Assembly: GCF_003719295.1 (NCBI RefSeq)
Contig: NZ_RFLW01000003.1
Span: 434,001 to 498,000, forward strand
DNA from: Haliea alexandrii
GTDB taxonomy: Bacteria > Pseudomonadota > Gammaproteobacteria > Pseudomonadales > Halieaceae
Length of the DNA stretch: 64,000 bases
Reading direction: 5' to 3'
Numbering within the stretch: the stretch's first letter is position 1; the number at the start of each line of letters is the position of its first letter. Of this stretch, positions 18,368-26,533 are shown piece after piece. The notes beneath the pieces are model-generated. The model was not told where the DNA came from and ran no database searches. It saw only the letters and a list, made by a program, of their open reading frames with translations. Made by a program: the position numbers and the translations under genes.

Positions 18368-19507
18368 ATGGCACTGGTATTGAATGAAGAGCAGCGCTTG
18401 CTGGCTGAGACCGCGCGGGAATTCCTGCAGAAACAGGCACCCGTGAGCGCACTGCGCGCACTGCGTGACAGCCGCGACCCGCTGGGATACGACGCCACAC
18501 TCTGGCAGCAAATGGCCGAGCTGGGTTGGGCCAGCGTGATACTGCCGGAGGAGTTTGGCGGCCTTGACTTCGGCTTCAGTGGCCTCGGTGTTGTGCTACA
18601 GGAGAGCGGCCGCACATTGACAGCGAGCCCGCTGTTCGCCACCGCGGTCGTGGGCGCATCGGCCCTGTTGCTCGGCGGCAGCACGGCCCAGAAAACCGAG
18701 TATCTCCCCCAGGTCGCGGCGGGTGAACTCACTTTGGCCCTCGCGCTGGAGGAATCACCGCATCATCGACCCCAGCATATTGCCACGCGGCTGGAAACGG
18801 CGGGCGATGGCTTTGCGCTCAGCGGAGAAAAGGTATTTGTGCTCGACGGCCACTCGGCAGATACCCTGCTGGTGGTGGCCCGCAGCAGCGGCGACCCCGG
18901 CAGCCGCGACGGCCTCTCGGTGGTTATGGTGCCGCGCGACACAGCCGGTGTTGCCATCGAGCGCACCGTCATGGCCGACAGCCGGAATACGGCCAACATC
19001 CGCTTTACCGATGTCGCCATTTCCGGCGCACAGGTTATCGGTACCGCAGGTGAAGCCGGTACATGGCTGGAGGACGTGCTTGATCGTGGCAGAATCGCCT
19101 TGGCTGCGGAGATGCTGGGGAGCGTTGAGGAAGTCTTCGCACGCACCGTGGCATGGCTCAAAGAGAGAGTGCAGTTTGGCGTACCCATTGGCAGCTTCCA
19201 AGCCCTGCAGCACCGCGCGGCGCGCCTGCAGGCTGAGCTGGAGCTGGCGCAGTCTGTGGTGTTGCAGGCCCTGTCTACCGTGGATGAGCAGCCCCGGCAG
19301 CTGGCGCTGATGGCCAGTCTGGCCAAGGCCAATTTGAATGAACTGGCCAAGCTCGCCACTAATGAAGCCGTGCAAATGCACGGTGGCATCGGTGTGACCG
19401 ATGAGCTGGAAATCGGTTTCTTTCTCAAGCGCGCACGCACGGCCATGCAGATATTCGGCGATACCGGTTTCCACAAAGACCGCTACGCAACACTGTGTGG
19501 CTACTGA
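18368..19507 (+). CDS. Acyl-CoA dehydrogenase, second of an adjacent pair
   Basis: A 379-residue acyl-CoA dehydrogenase homologue, more divergent than its neighbour. It keeps the N-terminal helical domain (GWASVILPEEFGGLDFGFSG), the middle beta domain (LSGEKVFVLDG) and the C-terminal helix block (VQFGVPIGSFQALQHRAA, NEAVQMHGGIGVTDE). The usual FAD motif E-P-x-A-G-S-D is not recognisable (the aligned part reads ALEESPHHRPQ), so it may be a structural or FAD-poor subunit. The ATG follows TGAGGAGTACAGC 10 bases after the first gene. It is followed after 31 bases by the isomerase gene. Confidence 0.88.
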   Translation: MALVLNEEQRLLAETAREFLQKQAPVSALRALRDSRDPLGYDATLWQQMAELGWASVILPEEFGGLDFGFSGLGVVLQESGRTLTASPLFATAVVGASALLLGGSTAQKTEYLPQVAAGELTLALALEESPHHRPQHIATRLETAGDGFALSGEKVFVLDGHSADTLLVVARSSGDPGSRDGLSVVMVPRDTAGVAIERTVMADSRNTANIRFTDVAISGAQVIGTAGEAGTWLEDVLDRGRIALAAEMLGSVEEVFARTVAWLKERVQFGVPIGSFQALQHRAARLQAELELAQSVVLQALSTVDEQPRQLALMASLAKANLNELAKLATNEAVQMHGGIGVTDELEIGFFLKRARTAMQIFGDTGFHKDRYATLCGY

Positions 19508-19538
19508 CATAACACTGTTTAGAGCCCGGAGGGCAATT

Positions 19539-19901
19539 ATGGACAATGCAGACAAGATCGCGATGGTGGAGCGTTACGTTGAGGCGTTTGAAAAGGGCGA
19601 CGTCGAGATCATTCGCAGCATGTACGCACAGGACGCGGTTGTGGAGGACCCTGTGGGCACTGACGCCCACCACGGGCTGGATGCTATCTGCGAATTCTAT
19701 CAGGGTGCGCTGGGAGCCGGCGCCAAACTGCGCCTGTCAGGACAGGCGCGTTGCGCGGGTAACGCGGTTGCTTTCCCGTTTCATGTGGTGATGCCGGGCA
19801 TGCAGATTGACGTCATCGATGTCTTCGAATTCAACGACGAGGGCAAGATCAGCAGCATGAAGGCCTACTGGGGCCCCGACAACCTGCGCAAGGACGGCTG
19901 A
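19539..19901 (+). CDS. Steroid delta-isomerase (ketosteroid isomerase) homologue
   Basis: A 120-residue NTF2-fold protein that resembles Comamonas delta-5-3-ketosteroid isomerase along its whole length. The catalytic Tyr is at residue 13 (VERYVEAF). The general-base Asp is at residue 37 in VEDPVG, which is identical to the classical enzyme motif. The second Asp appears in IDVIDVFEFNDEGKI. Conserved REFY/GPxN-type pieces appear as CEFYQG and YWGPDN. Retention of all three functional residues argues for true isomerase activity on a 3-oxo-delta-5 steroid or similar ketone. It is third in the dehydrogenase operon; its stop abuts the stop of the convergent adaptor gene with no gap. Confidence 0.82.
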   Translation: MDNADKIAMVERYVEAFEKGDVEIIRSMYAQDAVVEDPVGTDAHHGLDAICEFYQGALGAGAKLRLSGQARCAGNAVAFPFHVVMPGMQIDVIDVFEFNDEGKISSMKAYWGPDNLRKDG

Positions 19902-20969
19902 CTAACGCTCACTGCTCTGCGCCAGCGGCAGCAGCTCGTCCCCGGCCTGCAGCCCGGCAACCACCTCGACGCGGCCATCGCCGTCGCGTTTCCCGACGCG
20001 CAGGAAGCGTCGCTCAGGCCCTTCGGGGCCGGCGACCGTGGCCACCCAAAGCTGGCCGACCTGCGCCAGCAATGCCTCGGGCACGCGCATGCGCCGCTCG
20101 CTGCCCGCCGGCACGTCAACCCGCGCATAGAGCCCCGGCAACAAGCGGTCGTCGTAGGGCAACCGGATCTTGACCAGAAAGCTGCGCGAGCCAGGCTCGG
20201 CTGCTGGCACAATTTCCTCGATACTACCCTGCACGGCGCTATCCAGCGCCGGCAAGCTCACAGACACAGCCTGGCCCACGGTAAGAGTGACCGCCAACTG
20301 CTCACGCACGCTGGCTTCGACCCGCAGCGACAGCGGATTATAAAGCGACAACAATGTGGTTCCCGGTGCGGCCATATCACCGGGCTCGGCAAAGCGATCA
20401 ACGACCCGTCCGTCGAGTGGCGAGTGAATCGAGGCGTAAGCCAGCGCCGCGCGCGCCTCTTCCAGCCCCTGCTCCGTGCGTTGCAGGTCAGCTTGCAGGC
20501 TGTCCCGTGTTGCCTGCGCTGCCTCCCGGTCAGACGCTGACAACAGACCGCGCTGCTGCAACTCGATACTGCGCTGCAAGTTGCGCTCTGCTTCGGTGAA
20601 GCGCGCCCGCGCCGCCGTAATCTGGTTGCCGGCCTGGGCGACCCGCGCTTCCAGGTCGGTCTTCTCCAGTTCCAGCAGTAGCTGCCCTGCTCTGACCGTA
20701 TCACCGGCCCGCACCAGAATACGCTCGATGCGGGCGATGATCCGCGATGCCACAAGCGTTGCCTGCTTCGCCTCCACGGACCCTGGCACCGGCTCGGTGA
20801 CCGCAACCAGCTCCTCCACGACCCGAAAGGCGGGTTGTTGTGCCTGGTCGGAGCGGGGCTTGAGCCCGGGCGCAAGCCGGTTATCGAAGACGCCCGCCAT
20901 CCACGCCACCAGCAGCACCAGCACCGCTGTTGCCGCCACGGCGGGCACCCACCGCAAAATACTACGCAT
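19902..20969 (-). CDS. RND efflux periplasmic adaptor (membrane fusion protein, HlyD/AcrA family)
   Basis: A 355-residue adaptor. It has an N-terminal membrane anchor (ILRWVPAVAATAVLVLLVAWMAGVF) and a split lipoyl-type domain (IERILVRAGDTVRAGQLLLELEKTDLEARVAQA, then HSPLDGRVVDRFAEPGDMAAPGTTLL). Between them is a helical hairpin rich in Gln/Glu/Arg, and a beta-barrel and membrane-proximal domain end the protein. It bridges the inner-membrane pump to an outer-membrane channel. The ATG at 20969 was preferred to one 10 codons upstream because GGGGAGG precedes it by about 9 bases. It overlaps the pump gene end by 8 bases. No outer-membrane channel gene is adjacent. Confidence 0.92.
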   Translation of the reverse strand: MRSILRWVPAVAATAVLVLLVAWMAGVFDNRLAPGLKPRSDQAQQPAFRVVEELVAVTEPVPGSVEAKQATLVASRIIARIERILVRAGDTVRAGQLLLELEKTDLEARVAQAGNQITAARARFTEAERNLQRSIELQQRGLLSASDREAAQATRDSLQADLQRTEQGLEEARAALAYASIHSPLDGRVVDRFAEPGDMAAPGTTLLSLYNPLSLRVEASVREQLAVTLTVGQAVSVSLPALDSAVQGSIEEIVPAAEPGSRSFLVKIRLPYDDRLLPGLYARVDVPAGSERRMRVPEALLAQVGQLWVATVAGPEGPERRFLRVGKRDGDGRVEVVAGLQAGDELLPLAQSSER

Positions 20970-23900
20970 CGCCTGAAACCTCCCCGCGCTCGCGGTCAAA
21001 GACCAGCAGATACACCACCGGTACCACCACCAATGTCAGCAGGGTCGACGCGATGATGCCAAAAATAATAGCCAGGGCCAGGCCACTGAAGACCGGGTCG
21101 AGAATAATCACGAGATTGCCCAACAGCGTTGTACCCGCCGTCAACAGCACCGGACGCATGCGCACATGCCCCGCCGCCAGCAGGGCATCGACAATAGAGG
21201 CGCCGCGACTGCGCGCCTGGGTGACAAACTCAACCAGGATCAGTGAATTGCGCACCACGATCCCCGCCAGCGCAATCATGCCAATCATGGCCGTTGCCGT
21301 GAACAGAACGGGATCGGGGGCGCCTGCCACGGTACGTTCACCCACCGTGTTCAACCACCAGAACCCAGGCATGATGCCGATCACTGTTAACGGGATGGCC
21401 GCCATGATGATCAGCGACAGCGCCGATGAAGCCGTTTGCACCCGCAGCAGAAAGAAAATCGCCAACAGGGCAAAGGCAAAAGCCAGCCCCATATCGCGAA
21501 ACACATCTACCGTGATGCGCCATTCGCCCTCTCCCGTCCAGCGCACCTCGATGTCCGGCGGCAGTGCCCATCCATCGCCGCCGCCTGCGGTGAGAAACGT
21601 GCGTCCCTGCCAATCATTGGTGCTACCTTCACCAGCGCCCTCATCGGCGACAATGTCGGCAATTACGTCAGCCGGTGGGCGCCCTGACAGCTCGGCGCTG
21701 ACATAGACCACCGGGCGCAGATCCTTGCGGTAAATGGCCTGATCAGCAGTCAGTTGCCGAAAGTGACCCAGCTCACCCAACGCCACCAGTGGCTGCGGCG
21801 CGGCGTCGAGACCGCTGGCCTTGCTGGCCTGGGTAATACCGGCACGCCCTTTCACCTGCAGGCGCGCAAAGTCGTGCGGGGAGATGCGCTCTTCCGGCGC
21901 CAGACGCAGCAACAGCGGCAGGGGTTTGGCCTCGCTGGCCTGTTGCAAGAAGCCCGCAATGACGCCTTCATTGGCCATCGCAATGGTGTCGTTGATATCG
22001 GCAGTCGACACACCGGACAGGGCCGCCCTGGGCTTGTCGACAACAAAACGCCAACGCGGTTGCGCTGCCTGCACCGAGGTATCCACCTCGACCACGTGTG
22101 CTTCGCGCGACAAGCGCGCCGCAAGCTCCCGGGCAGCGGCCTGTTGCCGGTCATACGGTGTGAGCGTCGCGCCGTAAACTTCCGCCACCAACGTGCTCAT
22201 CACCGGCGGGCCTGGCGGCACCTCAACCACCTGCAGGTTAACGCCCTCCTTCTGCAGCGGTGCCAACAATTCGCGCAGACGCAGCACAACACCGTGGGAC
22301 TGCTGCTCGCGCCGGTTCTTGTCTACCAGAACCACCCGGATATCCGCCAGGTGCGGCGCCACCCGCTGGTAGTGACGGCGCACCATGCCATTGAAGTCGA
22401 TCGGCGAGGGCTCGCCAACAAACACCGCTGCCGCTTCCACCTCAGGCACCCGCAGCAGTGTTTGCACCACGCGCTGGCTCAGCGCCGCTGTCTGTTCCAG
22501 CGTGGCAGATTCAGGCAGATCCACCAGCACCTGCACTTCGTTCTTGTTGTCGTAGGGCAGCAGCTTCAAGGGCACCAGCCGCAACAGAGGCAAGCTCGCG
22601 GCGCCCATGAACATCACCAGCACCACCCAGACCACCAGCCGTGCCCTGCCGCGCCGCATCAACACAGGACGCATAAACCGGGCGTAGGCACCGCCCGCAG
22701 GGGCGGGGTCTCCCGCGATTGCCTCCAGAGCGGGGCTATCAACAGAGGGCAACAGGCGCTCGGCGAGCCAGGGCGTTACCAGAAAGGCGACCAATGTGCT
22801 GCTGATGACGGCCACAGGCACATTAAAGGCCATCGGCGCCATATACGGCCCCATCATGCCGGTGATAAAGGCCAGCGGCAGAAAAGCGACCACAATGGTC
22901 AACGTGGACATCAGCAGGGGGACCCGAATTTCCGCCATGGCGTCGACAATGCGCCGTGTCCGCGGTCCGCTGCCGCCGGCAAAGTTGCGCGCAATATTGT
23001 CAACCCCGGTAATCGGGTCATCCACCAGCAGGCCCAGAGCGAGAATCAGCGCAAACAACGTTACCCGGTTGATGGTATAACCAAACGCCATATCCAGTGC
23101 CAGGGTGAAGCCGTAGCAAATGGGCACGGCGAGGCCCACCACCAGACCCGCGCGCCACCCCAGGAATACGCTGATGAAAACCACCACTGTCACGATGGCA
23201 AAGCCGAGGCTGCTGGCCAGATTGTTGACCTTTTCGTTGGCGGTTTGCCCGTAGTCGCGCAGCACGCGCATCTGCATTTCGGCGGGCAGCAGCTCCCGTT
23301 GCAGGGTATTGAGCTCCGCGTGGACCCGCTGCGCCAGACCCACGGCATTGGTGCCGGGCTTCTTGGCAACGTTCAGCGTGACCATCGGGTAGCGGGCAGC
23401 GGCGTCGGTCCCGGCAGCCGTGCGCTCCCCGGCGAAGCTGATCCAGGTGTAATGGCTGGGCTCCTGCGGGCCGTCGACAATGCGCGCAACATCGCGCAGA
23501 TACACCGGTACGCCGTCAATCACATTCACTACCAACTCGGGAAGTTCATGTGCACCGCGCAGTGCATCGCCGCTCTCGAGCAGGATCGACGTATTGTTGT
23601 AAGTCCAGCGTCCGGCGGGTTGCAGCAGGTTGGATACCGACAGGGCCGCATGCACCTCCGACGCGCTGGTGCGCCGTGCGGCCAGGCGCTCCGGGTCCAG
23701 CAGTATCTGCACCTGCCGCGCGCGTCCACCGGTCACCGTCACTTCACCCGAGTCCGGCAGGCGTTGCAGGTGGGTACTCAACTCATCGGCCACGCGGCGC
23801 AGATCGAAGTCACTGTAGCGCTCCGGGGTATCCGACCACAGCGCCAGTACCACGATCGCGACATCATCCACCTCGACCGGGCGCAGGTGCCACTGACTGA

Positions 23901-24279
23901 CTACGGCAGGCAGCAAGTGTGGATTGGAGTAGAGCTTGTTATAGGTGTTGAGTAATGCCGCTTCACGCTCTTCGCCCACGTAGAAGGAAAGCGTGACGGT
24001 GGTACGGCCAGCCGTTGTGGTGGAGTAGACATGTTCAACGCCCGGAATCTGGGCCAGCAGCTTTTCCAGTGGCACCGCCACTTGCCGCTCGACTTGCGTG
24101 GCGGAGAGCCCTGGCGCCTCAACAAACACATCCACAACGGGTACGACAATCTGCGGCTCCTCCTCTCGCGGCGTCAGCCACAGTGACAGGATTCCAGCCA
24201 GCAAGCCCACTGCGAACAACAGCCTGGGCAAGCCACCACCGAGTGCGTACGCCACAACCCGATCCAGCGGGTGGCTCAT
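20962..24279 (-). CDS. RND-family efflux pump permease (AcrB/CusA superfamily)
   Basis: A 1105-residue inner-membrane pump. It has the RND plan: one N-terminal helix, a large periplasmic loop, a block of helices with the proton-relay region (LFALILALGLLVDDPITGVDNIARNF), a second periplasmic loop and a final helix block (TATAMIGMIALAGIVVRNSLILVEF). The substrate is not readable; the N-terminal block is closer to the uncharacterised pumps often annotated acriflavin resistance than to metal pumps. The ATG at 24279 overlaps the stop of the upstream regulator gene (ATGA), so regulator, pump and adaptor form one operon. Confidence 0.94.
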   Translation of the reverse strand: MSHPLDRVVAYALGGGLPRLLFAVGLLAGILSLWLTPREEEPQIVVPVVDVFVEAPGLSATQVERQVAVPLEKLLAQIPGVEHVYSTTTAGRTTVTLSFYVGEEREAALLNTYNKLYSNPHLLPAVVSQWHLRPVEVDDVAIVVLALWSDTPERYSDFDLRRVADELSTHLQRLPDSGEVTVTGGRARQVQILLDPERLAARRTSASEVHAALSVSNLLQPAGRWTYNNTSILLESGDALRGAHELPELVVNVIDGVPVYLRDVARIVDGPQEPSHYTWISFAGERTAAGTDAAARYPMVTLNVAKKPGTNAVGLAQRVHAELNTLQRELLPAEMQMRVLRDYGQTANEKVNNLASSLGFAIVTVVVFISVFLGWRAGLVVGLAVPICYGFTLALDMAFGYTINRVTLFALILALGLLVDDPITGVDNIARNFAGGSGPRTRRIVDAMAEIRVPLLMSTLTIVVAFLPLAFITGMMGPYMAPMAFNVPVAVISSTLVAFLVTPWLAERLLPSVDSPALEAIAGDPAPAGGAYARFMRPVLMRRGRARLVVWVVLVMFMGAASLPLLRLVPLKLLPYDNKNEVQVLVDLPESATLEQTAALSQRVVQTLLRVPEVEAAAVFVGEPSPIDFNGMVRRHYQRVAPHLADIRVVLVDKNRREQQSHGVVLRLRELLAPLQKEGVNLQVVEVPPGPPVMSTLVAEVYGATLTPYDRQQAAARELAARLSREAHVVEVDTSVQAAQPRWRFVVDKPRAALSGVSTADINDTIAMANEGVIAGFLQQASEAKPLPLLLRLAPEERISPHDFARLQVKGRAGITQASKASGLDAAPQPLVALGELGHFRQLTADQAIYRKDLRPVVYVSAELSGRPPADVIADIVADEGAGEGSTNDWQGRTFLTAGGGDGWALPPDIEVRWTGEGEWRITVDVFRDMGLAFAFALLAIFFLLRVQTASSALSLIIMAAIPLTVIGIMPGFWWLNTVGERTVAGAPDPVLFTATAMIGMIALAGIVVRNSLILVEFVTQARSRGASIVDALLAAGHVRMRPVLLTAGTTLLGNLVIILDPVFSGLALAIIFGIIASTLLTLVVVPVVYLLVFDRERGEVSGDA

Positions 24280-24596
24280 GACTTGCCCTGTTCCTCGCCA
24301 CAATACAGGGTATGCAGGACCTGCAGAATTGCGGCCACCTCACCCGCGGCAAGCGAGTAGTACACCTGCTGCCCCTCCCGCCGCGCCGTGACCAGACCGG
24401 CCTCGCGCAAGCGCGCAAGGTGCTGAGAAAGGGCCGACTGCGACAGTTCGATGTCGGCATTCAAGGCACCCACAGAACGCTCACCCTCCACCAGCGTACA
24501 GAGAATCAGCAAACGTTGCTCGTTGGCGAGTTCCTTGAGCAGGGCGACCGCCTGCTTGGCCTGTGCGGCCATTGCACCTGCATCCATTTCCGCCAT
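24276..24596 (-). CDS. ArsR-fold repressor of the BigR/SqrR/YgaV persulfide-sensor type
   Basis: A 106-residue winged-helix regulator. The region LLILCTLVEGERSVGALNADIELSQSALSQHLARLREAGLV is the ArsR DNA-binding fold with recognition helix SQSALSQHLARLRE. Only two cysteines occur, Cys33 (LILCTL) and Cys99 (TLYCGE). This position and the spacing of 66 match the sensing pair of BigR, in which sulfide or persulfide forms a disulfide or tetrasulfide link and releases DNA. The arsenic motif ELCVCDL is absent. It is the first gene of the RND operon and is probably autoregulated through the palindrome at 24630-24649. Confidence 0.87.
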   Translation of the reverse strand: MAEMDAGAMAAQAKQAVALLKELANEQRLLILCTLVEGERSVGALNADIELSQSALSQHLARLREAGLVTARREGQQVYYSLAAGEVAAILQVLHTLYCGEEQGKS

Positions 24597-24629
24597 GACT
24601 GCTTCACCCCGGCTGCTTGCGGTAACGAT

Positions 24630-24649
24630 ATATTAGATTTAATTAATAT
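24630..24649. promoter_or_regulatory. AT-rich inverted repeat, likely operator of the ArsR-type repressor
   Basis: ATATTA and TAATAT form a perfect inverted repeat separated by 8 bases, in an AT-rich patch that stands out from GC-rich surroundings. It lies 34 bases upstream of the regulator start codon and 77 bases upstream of the divergent class II aldolase gene. Size and position fit a dimeric ArsR-family repressor overlapping its own promoter; the TAATAT half could double as a -10 element. Confidence 0.6.
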
Positions 24650-24725
24650 GTAAGGTCTTTGACGCCAACCTCAGGTCAAAAACGTCTACACTGCAGCAGT
24701 AATATACAGAGAAAAGGGCCAGGAC

Positions 24726-25517
24726 ATGAATACTGCAAATGCCATCATCATGAACCGGGACACCACCGGCATGGGGGGTGAATCCACCGAGAAATCCAGC
24801 AGCGAGCTGCGCACCGAACGCAAGCAGCGCCTCGCGGCAGCACTGCGCCTGTTCGGCAAGTTCGGCTTCGACGAGGGTGTGGCCGGCCACGTCACCGTGC
24901 GGGACCCCGAACACAGTGACCACTTCTGGGTGAACCCCATGGGCCGCTCATTCAAGCAGATGCGCGTATCCGACCTGTTGCTGGTCAGCCACACAGGCGA
25001 GGTGGTGGAAGGCGACGGCCTCCTCAATGGCGCTGCCTTTACCATCCATTCACGTATTCACATGGCCAATCCACGGGTAACGGCGGCAGCCCACTCACAC
25101 TCCCTGTATGGCAAGGCCTGGGCATCCCTGGGGCGACCACTGGACCCGATTACGCAGGACGCCTGCGCATTCTTCGAAGACCATGTCGTGTTCGATGACT
25201 TCACCGGCGTGGTACTGGATAACGGTGAGGGCGAGCGCATCGCGACGGCACTGGGCGACAACAAGGCGGCCATCCTGCAGAACCACGGCTTGCTGACGGT
25301 GGGAGAAACCGTTGAAGAGGCTGCCTGGTGGTTTATCACCATGGAGCGTTCCTGCCAGGCACAACTGCTGGCCGAGGCCGCCGGTACACCGCGATTGATT
25401 GACGCCGATTGCGCCCGGCAAACGCGCGCCACGGTGGGTTCCCCCCTGGCCGGCTGGTTCAGTTTTCAGCCGCTATATGACGTTATCGTGGCGGAGCAAC
25501 CCGAATTACTCGAGTAG
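24726..25517 (+). CDS. Class II aldolase/adducin family protein
   Basis: A 263-residue protein with the class II aldolase fold. Zinc-ligand motifs are visible: His pair in AAHSHSLYGKAWASLG and the later His in ILQNHGLLTVGETVEEA. The Glu usually used as acid/base lies around FFEDHVVF. Members split or epimerise sugar phosphates, but many of this subgroup (long N-terminus, RKQRLAAALRLFGKFGFDEGVAGHVTVRD) have no known substrate. The ATG at 24726 follows CCAGGAC. It is divergent from the persulfide-type regulator and could share its control region. Confidence 0.85.
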   Translation: MNTANAIIMNRDTTGMGGESTEKSSSELRTERKQRLAAALRLFGKFGFDEGVAGHVTVRDPEHSDHFWVNPMGRSFKQMRVSDLLLVSHTGEVVEGDGLLNGAAFTIHSRIHMANPRVTAAAHSHSLYGKAWASLGRPLDPITQDACAFFEDHVVFDDFTGVVLDNGEGERIATALGDNKAAILQNHGLLTVGETVEEAAWWFITMERSCQAQLLAEAAGTPRLIDADCARQTRATVGSPLAGWFSFQPLYDVIVAEQPELLE

Positions 25518-25607
25518 GGTGCTCGAACACGTTACTCGAACAAGCGGCTACGATCGTCCGCGCGGGAATGCTATCCTGCGTGGGGCTTTCATCTACACGG
25601 ATACCGC

Positions 25608-26516
25608 ATGTCACGAGCGTTCTGGTACAAAATCCTGTTGGCTGCGTTTCTCATCACCCTCGCCGTCATCCAGTTCATTCCCCCTGCCCCCGTGCAACTG
25701 CCGGTGGAGCTGCCCGCCGCCGAGCGCAAAGACGCGCGCCTGTTGGCATTCGAGGGTATTCACAACTTCCGCGACCTGGGCGGTTACACCACCGGGGACG
25801 GACACAGCGTTGCCTGGGGCAGGCTTTACCGCTCCGGGCATCTGGCCAATGCTTCGCGCAGTGATCTACAGCAGCTGCAGCGCCTGCAACTCGACACCCT
25901 GATCGATTTTCGCTCCAGTGCCGAGCGCGAAGACGAACCCAGCCGGCTACCCGAAGACACCACGTTCACGCAGTTGAGCATCCCGATTCTCGATTCCGGC
26001 AACGATGCCCTGATACATGACCTGCATGCCAGGATCGACAGCGGCGATCTCGCTGGCTTCAACGCCGATGACTTCATGCTGCAGGCCAACCGCCAGTTTG
26101 CGGACGAATTCACGCCCCAGTACCGCCGCTTCATACAGACCGTACTCGCCGCCGAGGGCCGTCCGCTGGCCTGGCACTGCACGGCGGGGAAAGATCGCAC
26201 CGGATTTGCCGCCGCAATACTGCTGAGGATTCTGGGCGTACCCGAAGAGCAGATCATGGCGGATTATCTGGCGAGTCGTGAACCGTCGCTGGAGGCCCGC
26301 AGCCAGGACCTGATGCTGCTGCGGGTATTCAAGGGCGAGGCGGCAGCATCCACCGTAGAAACCATGCTCGGTGTCGATGCGCGTTGGCTGCAGGCCGGGT
26401 TCGACGAGATAGACGCACGCTGGGGGAGTTTTGACGCGTACGTGCGCGACGGCCTGCAGTTGACTTCCAACGACATCCAGAATCTGCACCGCCATTTACT
26501 GGCGGGTGCCGGGTAG
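25608..26516 (+). CDS. Membrane-anchored or exported tyrosine/dual-specificity phosphatase (Y_phosphatase3 type)
   Basis: A 302-residue protein with an N-terminal hydrophobic segment (LLAAFLITLAVIQFIPPAP) that is a membrane anchor or signal. The phosphatase domain starts with FRDLGGY and RLYRSGHLA. The phosphate-binding loop WHCTAGKDRTGFAAAILL has the nucleophilic Cys and the invariant Arg (C-x5-R). Family members hydrolyse phosphotyrosine or phosphoinositide-like substrates. The catalytic domain would face the periplasm. The cardiolipin synthase gene follows after 17 bases on the same strand, which raises the possibility of a phospholipid substrate; that is speculation. Confidence 0.87.
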   Translation: MSRAFWYKILLAAFLITLAVIQFIPPAPVQLPVELPAAERKDARLLAFEGIHNFRDLGGYTTGDGHSVAWGRLYRSGHLANASRSDLQQLQRLQLDTLIDFRSSAEREDEPSRLPEDTTFTQLSIPILDSGNDALIHDLHARIDSGDLAGFNADDFMLQANRQFADEFTPQYRRFIQTVLAAEGRPLAWHCTAGKDRTGFAAAILLRILGVPEEQIMADYLASREPSLEARSQDLMLLRVFKGEAAASTVETMLGVDARWLQAGFDEIDARWGSFDAYVRDGLQLTSNDIQNLHRHLLAGAG

Positions 26517-26533
26517 GCGGTTTGGGGCTGGAA

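Noticed and set aside
21754-23955. A 733-codon open frame on the plus strand opposite the RND pump gene
   Set aside because: It lies antisense to a strong family match, its protein is rich in His, Gln and Arg with no domain, and such frames are expected opposite GC-rich genes.
24276-24596. Arsenic or metal-sensing ArsR regulator
   Set aside because: The ELCVCDL metal motif is absent; only two cysteines remain, at the persulfide-sensor positions.
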